64,000 nucleotides of DNA from Flaviaesturariibacter aridisoli (GTDB lineage: Bacteria; Bacteroidota; Bacteroidia; Chitinophagales; Chitinophagaceae), in assembly GCF_004343705.1 (NCBI RefSeq), contig NZ_SKFH01000029.1, positions 1 to 64,000 on the forward strand, written 5' to 3'. The notes under the pieces are model-generated. The model made no database searches. It was not told where the DNA came from and worked only from the letters and a program-made list of their open reading frames with translations. Position 1 is the first letter of the stretch, and each line of letters starts with the position of its first letter. The position numbers and the translations under genes were made by a program. Positions 34,215 through 41,979 of this stretch are shown here, one piece after another.

Positions 34215-35396
34215 ATGCGTAAACTATTCCTGATCCTGACCGCCGTGATGGGCGCGCTGCTGGCGCAGGCCCAGGGCGATGTGCTGCCGGCCGTTCGCGC
34301 CGAAAGCTTCTCGTTCATCAACTACCAGAAAGGCTTTGCCCGCCCCGCGCAAGCGCTCAAGAACAAGCTCGACACGCTCCAGAAGCAATTCAACGCCAAG
34401 GGCCTTGCCTGGCCGGCGAAATACGTCTATATCCGCTCCTTTAAATACGACAGCCAACTGGAAGTGTGGGTGAAGAACGATCGCAAGGATGCGTTCAAGC
34501 TCTTCAAGACCTACCGCGTCTGCGCCCTTGCCGGCTCGCTCGGGCCGAAGCGGATGCAGGGCGATTACCAGGTACCCGAAGGCTTTTACTACATCAACGA
34601 ATTCAATCCCAACAGCAACTATTACCTGTCGCTCGGCCTCAATTACCCGAATGCGTCCGACCGTGTGCTCAGCGATTCGCTGCAGCCCGGGGGGGATATT
34701 TACATTCACGGCTCCTGCGTGACCGTGGGCTGTATCCCGGTGACCGACACCTATATCGAAGAACTCTATGTGCTCGCCTCCTTCGCCCGCGATGCCGGCC
34801 AGGAATACATCCCGGTGCACATCTACCCGATTCGCTACAACAACCGGAAAAGTGCCGAGTACCTCGCCTCGCTGACAAAGACAGACGCCGAACTCAAGCG
34901 TTTTGCCGATAACCTCGAAAAGGTCTACGACCACTTCGAAGCCACGCACCAGCTGCCGGTGATCATGACCAACGACAAGGGCGAATACATTTACAGCTCG
35001 CTGTCGAAGAAAACAGTGCCCCCGCCGCCGGTGAAAAAGATTCACCCGCCCCGCCGCACCCGCAACATCACGGCACTGGCCGATGCCGTGCACGAATGGC
35101 CGCAGTTCCCGGGCGGAAATAATGTATTTCTGGACTACCTGAAAAAAGTAGGTTTCGTATTGTCCGATGGATTGCCGGCAGGGCAGAAGAAAGCCTATGT
35201 GCAAGTCGAGTTCATCGTGGATGCCGACGGCGCCGCGGTCAATTTCCGGGTAACGAAGGGGGTGAACGCTGAATTCAACGAGGAGATCATCACCCTGCTG
35301 GAGAAGATGCCCTATTGGAAACCCGCTCTGCTCGACGGCCATGCGGTAGCGAAAAAGATCGTGCAGGGCTTCGCCATCGAGCCTCCGGGCCAATAA
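34215..35396 (+). CDS. YafK-type L,D-transpeptidase fused to a TonB-like C-terminal domain
   Basis: 393 aa from ATG 34215, which opens a signal peptide (MRKLFLILTAVMGALLAQAQ). Residues about 40-200 are an L,D-transpeptidase of the YafK/DpaA type: YIRSFKYDSQLEVW, then the catalytic block GDIYIHGSCVTVGCIPVTD (His and Cys). L,D-transpeptidases of this group act on peptidoglycan or cleave lipoprotein crosslinks in the periplasm. Residues about 275-393 resemble a TonB C-terminal domain (WPQFPGGNNVFLDYLKKVG, FRVTKGVNAEFNEEIITLLEKMPYWKPALLDG). A Pro/Lys linker (PPPPVKKIHPPRR) separates them. The combination is unusual. Divergent from hpd. Confidence 0.85.
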   Translation: MRKLFLILTAVMGALLAQAQGDVLPAVRAESFSFINYQKGFARPAQALKNKLDTLQKQFNAKGLAWPAKYVYIRSFKYDSQLEVWVKNDRKDAFKLFKTYRVCALAGSLGPKRMQGDYQVPEGFYYINEFNPNSNYYLSLGLNYPNASDRVLSDSLQPGGDIYIHGSCVTVGCIPVTDTYIEELYVLASFARDAGQEYIPVHIYPIRYNNRKSAEYLASLTKTDAELKRFADNLEKVYDHFEATHQLPVIMTNDKGEYIYSSLSKKTVPPPPVKKIHPPRRTRNITALADAVHEWPQFPGGNNVFLDYLKKVGFVLSDGLPAGQKKAYVQVEFIVDADGAAVNFRVTKGVNAEFNEEIITLLEKMPYWKPALLDGHAVAKKIVQGFAIEPPGQ

Positions 35397-35432
35397 CCCG
35401 GCACCAGCCGCTCTCCATGGAAAGCGAATGAA

Positions 35433-35464
35433 AAGCCCGGATCGAAAAGGATCCGGGCTTTTTG
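35433..35464. terminator. Terminator between L,D-transpeptidase and lysC
   Basis: AAGCCCGGAT (35433-35442) pairs with ATCCGGGCTT (35451-35460) across an 8-nt loop, followed by T residues. A-run upstream makes it usable in both directions. Confidence 0.85.
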
Positions 35465-35488
35465 TTTGGTCTGTTCACAACCGCCTGC

Positions 35489-36754
35489 TTACAACGCCTG
35501 CGAGCTGCTCAGGAGCACCTGGATCGTTTCGGGCGTTTGTTGTTTGAGGATGATGCTGCTGTCGCCGCAAAGCTCGCCGATGAGCCCGTCGTTGTAATGG
35601 CGGATCGTCAGCAGCGTGAGGCCGCGCGTGAGCTGTACGTCGAAAGTCTGTGCGGCGCGATGGGCAAGCGCTTCCACCTTTTCTGGGTGTTCGTCGATGA
35701 CGCAGAGGAAGCTCACCGCACCATTCTGGGTGAGGTTGGGCCGAAACTTCAGCTCTTCGAAAATGCGGTACACTTCGGCCGTGCCGCCTTCGCCGACGAA
35801 AGAGAAGTCTTTCGTGGCCAGTTCCACGAGCACCTGCTGGCGCTTGTAAACGATGATGGGCGGCAGCTCGCGGATGGGACTGTTGTGAATGATGGTGCCT
35901 TCGCCCGCGGGGTCGATAAAAGATTTGACGTAGAGCGGGATGCTCTTATTCTGCAGCGGCTTAATGGTCTTGGGATGAATCACCTGCGCACCGTAGTAGG
36001 CCATCTCGATCACCTCGCGGTAATTCAGCTCCCGGATCCATTGAGCATGCTCGTATTGCTTCGGGTCGGCATTCATCACGCCCTGCACGTCTTTCCAGAT
36101 CGTCTGACCCTCGGCGCCGAGCAGGTTGGCAAAAACAGCGGCGGTGTAATCCGAACCTTCGCGGCCGAGCGTGGTGCTCTCGTTGCCGTCGGTAGAGCCA
36201 ATAAAGCCCTGGGTGAGTACAATTCGATTTTGCTGCAGCGCGGGCAATACGAGCTCCTGCACTTTCTGGCCGGTGTAGTTCCAGTCAATCTGCGCGTCGC
36301 GGAAGTTGTCGTCGGTGCGGAGTATGTCGCGCACATCGAGCCATTGGTTGCCGACACCGTTGTCGTTCAGGTAGCGGCTGACAATAGCGGTAGACAACAG
36401 CTCGCCGACGCAAACTACCTGGTCGTAGTAATAGTCGTAGTCGCGTACGGGCTTGTCGTGCAGCAGCCACTCCACTTCGGTAAAGAAGTCGTTGAGGTAG
36501 GTCGTGTCTTCCTGTCCCAATGCAATCGCCATACTGCGGTGTTCGTCCTTTATACCTTCAAACAGTTGCAGGGCCTCGTCCTTATTGCCGGCGAAGAAGG
36601 CCTCGGTCACTTTTTCAAGCGCGTTGGTGGTCTTGCCCATGGCCGAGATCACCACCAGCAGTGTGTCCGTTGGATAGCGGCCCAGAATGGCACCCACGTT
36701 GCGCACCCGCTCGGGCGTGGACACAGAGGCTCCACCGAATTTGAAGACGTTCAT
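35489..36754 (-). CDS. lysC: Aspartate kinase
   Basis: 421 aa. Monofunctional aspartokinase: KFGGASV at residue 5, SAMGKTTNALEK, and the YYGAQVIHPKTIKPL catalytic segment, then two ACT domains (about 290-421). It phosphorylates aspartate, the first step to lysine, methionine and threonine. The ACT domains suggest feedback inhibition. No dap or thr genes are adjacent; monocistronic. Confidence 0.96.
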   Translation of the reverse strand: MNVFKFGGASVSTPERVRNVGAILGRYPTDTLLVVISAMGKTTNALEKVTEAFFAGNKDEALQLFEGIKDEHRSMAIALGQEDTTYLNDFFTEVEWLLHDKPVRDYDYYYDQVVCVGELLSTAIVSRYLNDNGVGNQWLDVRDILRTDDNFRDAQIDWNYTGQKVQELVLPALQQNRIVLTQGFIGSTDGNESTTLGREGSDYTAAVFANLLGAEGQTIWKDVQGVMNADPKQYEHAQWIRELNYREVIEMAYYGAQVIHPKTIKPLQNKSIPLYVKSFIDPAGEGTIIHNSPIRELPPIIVYKRQQVLVELATKDFSFVGEGGTAEVYRIFEELKFRPNLTQNGAVSFLCVIDEHPEKVEALAHRAAQTFDVQLTRGLTLLTIRHYNDGLIGELCGDSSIILKQQTPETIQVLLSSSQAL

Positions 36755-36788
36755 TCAGGAAAAGTTTGTGCAAAGAAAGGGAGAGAAC

Positions 36789-36899
36789 GTTTGTTGTTTG
36801 TCGTTTGTGGTCGGCCTACGGCTATACCCTGTTGTCGGCTATCGTAGCCCGGCGTCGCATTTTCGAACTACAAACCGCAAACTGCAAACAATAAACTGC
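36789..36899. repeat. 7-bp-period inverted repeat between lysC and a GNAT gene
   Basis: Left arm (36789-36812): GTTTGTT GTTTGTC GTTTGTG. Right arm (36865-36899): AACTACA AACCGCA AACTGCA AACAATA AACTGCT. The right arm abuts the stop codon of the GNAT gene at 36900. Its inner segment holds another imperfect repeat (GTCGGCC / GTCGGCT). Confidence 0.8.
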
Positions 36900-37193
36900 T
36901 TACAGCTGCTCCTCTTTCAGCACATCCTGATAATCCGCCTTCTTCTGGAACACCGCCGCGGCGAACATGCAGACCGGCACGATCTTCAGTTGGTGCTGCC
37001 GCGCATATTCCACCGCAGCTTCCACGAGTTGATACCCGACATTCTGCCCGCGAAAGTCTTCGTCCACTTCGGTGTGGTCGATAATGATGGTCGTCGGATC
37101 ATGGCGGATGTAGGTCATTTCGGCCAACACCTCCTCACCGTCGGGAAGAAAGAAAAGGCCGCGCTGTCCGTCTTGCTTATGCTGGATGATCAT
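36900..37193 (-). CDS. Short GNAT-family N-acetyltransferase (NATD1-like)
   Basis: 97 aa from ATG 37193 (MIIQHKQDGQRGLFFL). Family features: TIIIDHTEVDEDFRGQNVGYQLVEAAVEYARQHQLKIVPVC, with acetyl-CoA-binding RGQNVG. The group includes Escherichia YjdJ and human NATD1. Substrate unknown. Its minus-strand 3' end lies at the repeat arm near 36900. The start is within 70 nt of the trp promoter on the other strand. Confidence 0.9.
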   Translation of the reverse strand: MIIQHKQDGQRGLFFLPDGEEVLAEMTYIRHDPTTIIIDHTEVDEDFRGQNVGYQLVEAAVEYARQHQLKIVPVCMFAAAVFQKKADYQDVLKEEQL

Positions 37194-37221
37194 AGTGTTC
37201 TGTTTTTTTACCAAATATTTT

Positions 37222-37253
37222 TTTGGGCAAATGCCGTACCCGTCCCATATTTG
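37222..37253 (+). promoter_or_regulatory. trp operon promoter (TTTG - 20 nt - CATATTTG)
   Basis: TTTG at 37222-37225 and CATATTTG at 37246-37253, 20 nt apart, fit the Bacteroidota consensus with one mismatch. Transcription would begin about 37258-37260, at the ATG of the leader peptide, so the leader may be leaderless. Confidence 0.6.
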
Positions 37254-37259
37254 TGCCTG

Positions 37260-37319
37260 ATGAAAACCGTAATCAACAACAGCTGGTGGTGGCATACAAA
37301 CTCTTCGGGGGTTCTGTAG
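37260..37319 (+). CDS. trpL: trp leader peptide with three consecutive Trp codons
   Basis: 19-residue peptide MKTVINNSWWWHTNSSGVL. Three consecutive TGG codons lie 15 codons or fewer before the antiterminator strand. This is the classical leader arrangement: when charged tRNA-Trp is scarce the ribosome stalls at WWW and the downstream mRNA folds into the antiterminator. It precedes trpE by 70 nt. Confidence 0.88.
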   Translation: MKTVINNSWWWHTNSSGVL

Positions 37320-37376
37320 CCGTTTGCCGTGTTGGTAACCATATTATTCAGAGCCCCGCATTGTCGGGGCTTTTTT
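37306..37376 (+). promoter_or_regulatory. trp attenuator (antiterminator and terminator)
   Basis: The terminator is GCCCCG (37353-37358) with CGGGGC (37365-37370) followed by TTTTTT. The antiterminator is CGGGGGTTCTG (37306-37316), which can pair with CAGAGCCCCG (37349-37358) with one bulge and one G-U, thus hiding the 5' half of the terminator. The leader ORF stop (37317-37319) lies just past the antiterminator strand, so a translating ribosome would cover it and permit termination when Trp is plentiful. Confidence 0.85.
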
Positions 37377-37389
37377 ATTGTCTCAAACC

Positions 37390-38814
37390 ATGAAGAAGAT
37401 CCGGATCCACACCAAGGTCACCCGCAGCCTCGCCGACGTTCACACGTCGGTGGGCATCTACCTGCGCCTGCGCGACCGCTTCCGCGACACCATCCTGCTG
37501 GAGAGCACCGACAGCCACGCTGCGGAAAACAGCTGGTCCTTTATCGGCATCAATGCCATCGCCGGCATCGAAGTGCTGGATGCCCGCCAGGCCGAGCTGA
37601 AGGTGCCCGGCGGCGACCCGGAGCGCGTGCCCCTGAGCGGGCAGGAGCGCCTGCCGGATGTGCTGGGCCGCTTCCTGGACCGCTTCGACCCTGTGGCCGA
37701 CGATGCAGCTGCCCGCTTTGCGCAAGGACTCTACGGCTACTTCACCTTCGATGCCGTACAGCTCTTCGAGCAGATATCTTTCAAAAAAGGAACCGACGAC
37801 CCCGCCTGGATTCCGCCGGCCCGGTACCGCCTCTACCAATACGTCATCGCCATCAACCATCACCGCGACGAGCTGCTGCTCTGCGAAAACGAAGTGGCCG
37901 GCATTCCCAGCGAACGCGCCGTGCTGGAGTCGCTGCTCTTCAGCAAAGACGTGCCCGTGTTTCCCTTTGCGCGGAAAGCGGGGGAGGCGAGCAATATGGA
38001 CGACGAAGCCTACCGCACCCTCGTTCGTGCCGGCATCGGCCACTGCCACCGCGGGGATGTGTTCCAGATCGTGCTGAGCCGCCGCTTTGCGCAGGCCTTC
38101 CGCGGAGATGAGTTCAACGTATACCGGGCCCTGCGACACATTAATCCGTCGCCCTACCTGTTCTTTTTCGACTACGGGGATTACCGGCTGATGGGCTCTT
38201 CCCCCGAGGCACAGCTGGTGCTGCAAAAGGGACGTGCCGTAATGCATCCCATCGCCGGCACCTTCCGCCGCAGTGGCAATGATGCCGAAGACGCCCGGCG
38301 CGCCGAAGCGCTGCTGCAGGACCCGAAAGAAAATGCCGAGCACGTGATGCTCGTGGACCTCGCCCGCAACGATCTCAGCACAGTATGCAGCCACGTGGAA
38401 GTAACGCGCTACCGCCAGGTACAGTATTATTCGCACGTGATCCACCTCGTGAGTGAAGTGAGTGGCCAGGTGGAGGCTGGTGCTAACCCTTTCGAAGTCT
38501 TGTTCAGGACCTTTCCCGCCGGAACGCTCAGCGGCGCTCCGAAATACCGCGCCCTGCAACTGATCGACGGGCTGGAGCCCACGCCCCGCAGCTACTACGG
38601 CGGCGCCATCGGCTTCGTGGGTTTCGACGGCTCCTGCAACCACGCCATCATGATCCGCACCTTCCTCAGCCGAGGTAATACCTTGTACTACCAGGCCGGC
38701 GCCGGCGTGGTCGCCGCTTCCGATCCCGACAGCGAGCGCCAGGAAGTGGCCAACAAACTCAACGCCCTCCGCACCGCCCTGGAGCTGGCCGAAACCATCA
38801 ACCCCAATTCCTGA
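37390..38814 (+). CDS. trpE: Anthranilate synthase component I
   Basis: 474 aa from ATG 37390; a TTG at 37378 in frame was refused. Chorismate-binding enzyme: N-terminal Trp-feedback domain (LLESTDSHAAENSWSFIGI), then DEAYRTLVRAGIGHCHRGDVFQIVLSRRF, and active-site segments RALRHINPSPYLFFFDYGDYRLMGSSPEAQL, HPIAGTFRRSGNDAEDARR, FPAGTLSGAPKYRALQLID. It makes anthranilate with TrpG. First structural gene after the attenuator; TGA followed by trpG within 3 nt. Confidence 0.97.
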   Translation: MKKIRIHTKVTRSLADVHTSVGIYLRLRDRFRDTILLESTDSHAAENSWSFIGINAIAGIEVLDARQAELKVPGGDPERVPLSGQERLPDVLGRFLDRFDPVADDAAARFAQGLYGYFTFDAVQLFEQISFKKGTDDPAWIPPARYRLYQYVIAINHHRDELLLCENEVAGIPSERAVLESLLFSKDVPVFPFARKAGEASNMDDEAYRTLVRAGIGHCHRGDVFQIVLSRRFAQAFRGDEFNVYRALRHINPSPYLFFFDYGDYRLMGSSPEAQLVLQKGRAVMHPIAGTFRRSGNDAEDARRAEALLQDPKENAEHVMLVDLARNDLSTVCSHVEVTRYRQVQYYSHVIHLVSEVSGQVEAGANPFEVLFRTFPAGTLSGAPKYRALQLIDGLEPTPRSYYGGAIGFVGFDGSCNHAIMIRTFLSRGNTLYYQAGAGVVAASDPDSERQEVANKLNALRTALELAETINPNS

Positions 38815-38817
38815 CCC

Positions 38818-39405
38818 ATGAAAATACTCGTCTTCGATAACTACGATTCTTTTACGTACAACCTCGTGCACCTCGTGCGCACCCTCACCGATGCCCCGCT
38901 CGAAGTGCACCGCAACGACCGCATCCCGCTCGAAAAGGTCGCGGAATTCGACAAGATCATTCTCTCACCCGGGCCGGGCATCCCGTCCGAAGCCGGCCTG
39001 CTGCTGCCCCTGGTGCGCGAATATGCCGCCAGCAAATCGATCCTTGGCGTTTGCCTCGGCCACCAGGCCATCGGTGAAGCCTTCGGCGGCAGGATCGTGA
39101 ACCTGGCCTCGGTGTTTCACGGGGTGGCAACACCGGCGCAGGTCGTGAGCCGTGAGCCGTCAGCTGGGAGCGGTATGAGTCTTTTCAACGACCTGCCCGA
39201 CGTGTTCGAGGTGGGACGATATCACAGCTGGGTAGTAGACCAGGAGCGGCTGCCTGCTGACCTGCAAGTGACTGCAATCGATGAGGAGGGCTACATTATG
39301 GCGATGCAGCACAGGAAGTACGATGTGCAGGGTGTGCAATTTCATCCCGAAAGTGTGCTCACACCCAACGGAAGTACGATCATCAAAAACTGGTTAACCC
39401 AATAA
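38818..39405 (+). CDS. trpG: Anthranilate synthase glutamine amidotransferase
   Basis: 195 aa. Class I amidotransferase with Cys in GVCLGHQAIGEAFGG (Cys about 79), FDNYDSFTYN at the N-terminus, and catalytic His/Glu in GVQFHPESVLTPNG. It supplies ammonia to TrpE. Residues about 109-119 (VVSREPSAGSG) look like an insertion and are encoded by a 7-bp-period repeat (39145-39173), whose complement lies in the trpG-trpD gap. Frame is kept. Confidence 0.95.
   Translation: MKILVFDNYDSFTYNLVHLVRTLTDAPLEVHRNDRIPLEKVAEFDKIILSPGPGIPSEAGLLLPLVREYAASKSILGVCLGHQAIGEAFGGRIVNLASVFHGVATPAQVVSREPSAGSGMSLFNDLPDVFEVGRYHSWVVDQERLPADLQVTAIDEEGYIMAMQHRKYDVQGVQFHPESVLTPNGSTIIKNWLTQ
39145..39173 (+). repeat. 7-bp-period arm inside trpG
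   Basis: GTGAGCC GTGAGCC GTCAGCT GGGAGCG. Its complement GGTTCAC GGCTCAC GGCTTAC is at 39428-39448, immediately before the trpD start. The arm adds about 9-11 residues to TrpG. Confidence 0.8.
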
Positions 39406-39427
39406 AAGTTGCCGCGAACCTGCTCAT

Positions 39428-39448
39428 GGTTCACGGCTCACGGCTTAC
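39428..39448 (+). repeat. 7-bp-period arm before trpD
   Basis: GGTTCAC GGCTCAC GGCTTAC is the reverse complement of the trpG arm (39145-39173). It ends just before the trpD ATG (39450), so it takes up nearly all the trpG-trpD gap. Confidence 0.8.
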
Positions 39449-39449
39449 G

Positions 39450-40442
39450 ATGAAAAAGATCCTTCAATACCTCTTCGAACACAAGACCCTGCCGCGCACC
39501 GAGGCCCGCGAGGTGATGCTGGGCATTGCCGAGGGGCGCTACAACGAGGCCGAGCTGGCCGCGTTCATCACGGTGTTCCTGATGCGCACCATCACCATCG
39601 ACGAGCTGCAGGGCTTCCGCGACGGGCTGCTTTCGCTGGCCCTGCCGGTGAACCTGTCGGCCTACGCCCCGATCGACATCGTGGGCACCGGCGGCGACGG
39701 CAAGAACACCTTCAACATCTCCACGCTCGCCTGCCTCGTGGTGGCCGGTGCGGGGGTAAAGGTGGCCAAGCACGGCAACTACGGCGCCTCGTCCATCAGC
39801 GGCGCTTCCAACGTGATGGAGTCGCTGGGCTACCGCTTCCGGAACGATCCGCAGCAGCTTGAGCGCGAGCTGGCGACCACCGGCTTCACCTTCCTCCACG
39901 CCCCGCTCTTTCACCCGGCGCTGAAGGCCGTAGCCGGCATCCGGCGCCACCTCGGCTTCCGCACGTTCTTCAACATGCTCGGCCCGCTGGTCAACCCGGC
40001 GCAGCCGGCGTATCAACTTATCGGCGTTTACAGTCCCGAGCTGTTGCGGATCTATACCTACCTGCTGCAGCAACAAGACACGCCGTTCACGCTCATCCAC
40101 GGCCTGGATGGCTACGATGAAGTATCGCTTACCAACGATACGAAGGTCATCACCCAGGCCGGGGAGCAGGTGCTGTCCGCTTTCGAGCTGGGCAAGCGCA
40201 CGGTGCAGCCGGCCGACATCAGCGGGGGCGCTACCGTTGCCGAAGCGGCCCGCATTTTCCGGAAAATCCTCGACGGCGAAGGCACCTGGGCGCAAAACGC
40301 GGTGGTGCTGGCCAATGCGGCCCTCTCTTTGCATGGACGCGGTGGATATTCCAGCTACGACGATGCCTATGGCGCCGCCGTGGAAAGCCTGGAAAGCGGC
40401 CGCGCCCGACAGGTTTTGACCCAGTTAATCCGCCTGCAATGA
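39450..40442 (+). CDS. trpD: Anthranilate phosphoribosyltransferase
   Basis: 330 aa from ATG 39450 (MKKILQYLFE). Upstream residues of the frame are encoded by a repeat arm and were refused. Motifs: VGTGGDGKNTFNISTLACLVVAGAGVKVAKHGNYGASSISGASNVMESLG (PRPP and Mg binding). It joins anthranilate and PRPP. Its last four bases overlap trpC (ATGA). Confidence 0.96.
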   Translation: MKKILQYLFEHKTLPRTEAREVMLGIAEGRYNEAELAAFITVFLMRTITIDELQGFRDGLLSLALPVNLSAYAPIDIVGTGGDGKNTFNISTLACLVVAGAGVKVAKHGNYGASSISGASNVMESLGYRFRNDPQQLERELATTGFTFLHAPLFHPALKAVAGIRRHLGFRTFFNMLGPLVNPAQPAYQLIGVYSPELLRIYTYLLQQQDTPFTLIHGLDGYDEVSLTNDTKVITQAGEQVLSAFELGKRTVQPADISGGATVAEAARIFRKILDGEGTWAQNAVVLANAALSLHGRGGYSSYDDAYGAAVESLESGRARQVLTQLIRLQ

Positions 40443-41236
40443 GCATATTGGAACAGATCATCGCCCGCAAACGCGACGAAGTAGCCGAACGAAAGTTCAC
40501 CGCAACACCCACCGAGCTGCGCGAGCAGCCGCTGTACGAAGCCAGGCGCCGCTCCATGGCTTACGCGATCGAATTGCCCGGGAGTACCGGGCTAATCGCC
40601 GAGTTCAAGCGGAGGTCGCCATCCAAGGGCGCCTTCGTGCACGAGCTGGCTACGCCGGGCCTCGTGGTCAAAGCCTACGACGAATACGGGGCGGCCGGCA
40701 TCTCGGTGCTCACCGACGGCCCCTTCTTCGGCGGGTCGCTGCAGGACCTGGCCGACACGCGGGCCCTCGTGGAAGCGCCGCTGCTGCGTAAAGACTTCAT
40801 TATCGACCGCTACCAGCTCACTGAAGCCCGTGCCTGGGGCGCCGACGTGGTGCTGCTCATCGCCGCGGTGCTGAGCCCGCAGCAAGTGCAGGAGCTGGCA
40901 GCAGAAGCCCGCGAGCTCGGTTTGGAAGTGTTGCTCGAACTGCACCGGGAGTCGGAGCTGGGTCATATCTGTCACGACGTGACGATGGTGGGTGTGAACA
41001 ACCGCAACCTGGCCGACTTCAGCGTGGATCTCGACCATTCCGTGCGCCTGGCGCAGGGTATACCCGCGGGAAAGATCAAGGTAGCCGAAAGCGGCATCCA
41101 GACGCCCGAAGACGTACGGTACCTCCGCGAGCGGGGCTTCGAAGCCTTTCTGATCGGGGAACGGTTTATGAAGGACCCCGACCCGGCCGGTGCATTTGCC
41201 GCCTTTGCCGGCGCTCTCAAAAAAGAAACCTTATGA
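40439..41236 (+). CDS. trpC: Indole-3-glycerol phosphate synthase
   Basis: 265 aa. TIM-barrel enzyme that closes the indole ring. Motifs: AEFKRRSPSKG (Lys catalytic), GAAGISVLTDGPFFGGS, PLLRKDFIID, VGVNNRNLADFSVDL, ESGIQTPEDVRYL. Overlaps trpD and trpF by four nucleotides each (ATGA), so all three are translationally coupled. Confidence 0.97.
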   Translation: MSILEQIIARKRDEVAERKFTATPTELREQPLYEARRRSMAYAIELPGSTGLIAEFKRRSPSKGAFVHELATPGLVVKAYDEYGAAGISVLTDGPFFGGSLQDLADTRALVEAPLLRKDFIIDRYQLTEARAWGADVVLLIAAVLSPQQVQELAAEARELGLEVLLELHRESELGHICHDVTMVGVNNRNLADFSVDLDHSVRLAQGIPAGKIKVAESGIQTPEDVRYLRERGFEAFLIGERFMKDPDPAGAFAAFAGALKKETL

Positions 41237-41883
41237 AACTGAAAGTTTGCGGTCTGACCTCCACCGACCAGATGCAGGAAGCCTACGAAATGGGCGTCGA
41301 TTACGTGGGGCTCGTGCTCTATCCCGGGTCGAAGCGCTCGGCTTTGCCGCTGGTAGAGCGGGAGCGCACCCGGATCCGGGACCTCCAGGTGCCGAAGATC
41401 GGCGTGTTCGTCAACGAAACCTACGACAACGTGCTCCGACTGACCGAGGAGCTCGACCTGACGGCCGTGCAGCTCCACGGCAACGAAACGCCGGAGTTCT
41501 GCCACGGACTGCAGGAGCGCGTCAACATCATCAAGGCCTTCCAGATTTCGGCTGATACCGATATCGACACGCTTGTGAAGCCCTACCAGAAGCTATGCAA
41601 CTACTACCTGTTCGATACTGCCTCGGCAGGCTGGGGCGGCAGCGGAACCGGCTTCGACTGGAATATTCTGGAGACGGCGCTCGTGGACAAGCTCTTTTTC
41701 CTCAGCGGCGGTATTGGTCCCGAAGACCCGAACCGCATCCGGGAATTTTACCATCCCTTCCATTACGGGATCGATATCAACAGTCGTTTCGAAACGGCGC
41801 CGGGCACCAAAGACATGAAGCTGGTGCAGCAGTTTCTCAGCGACCTCAACGCCAACGAACCCGGGCGTGTCCAGGAAACCTGA
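41233..41883 (+). CDS. trpF: Phosphoribosylanthranilate isomerase
   Basis: 216 aa. TIM-barrel isomerase: KVCGLTSTDQMQEA with the catalytic Cys, YVGLVLYPGSKRS, VQLHGNETPEFC, FDTASAGWGGSGTGFDWNIL with the catalytic Asp region. It starts inside the end of trpC (ATGA). Confidence 0.96.
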   Translation: MKLKVCGLTSTDQMQEAYEMGVDYVGLVLYPGSKRSALPLVERERTRIRDLQVPKIGVFVNETYDNVLRLTEELDLTAVQLHGNETPEFCHGLQERVNIIKAFQISADTDIDTLVKPYQKLCNYYLFDTASAGWGGSGTGFDWNILETALVDKLFFLSGGIGPEDPNRIREFYHPFHYGIDINSRFETAPGTKDMKLVQQFLSDLNANEPGRVQET

Positions 41884-41892
41884 CGCCCGTAC

Positions 41893-41964
41893 AGACGCAC
41901 CATGTGCGTCTCCCTGTAAAGACGCACTATGTGCGTCTCCCTTTAAGACGCACTATGTGCGTCT
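41893..41964 (+). repeat. Three copies of a 19-bp palindromic repeat between trpF and trpB
   Basis: AGACGCACYATGTGCGTCT at 41893-41911, 41920-41938 and 41946-41964, 26-27 bp apart. The spacers (CCCTGTAA, CCCTTTA) are also alike. Each can form a hairpin. The intergenic gap is 96 nt, most of it these hairpins, inside the trp operon. Confidence 0.9.
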
Positions 41965-41979
41965 CCTAAAACCACCACC

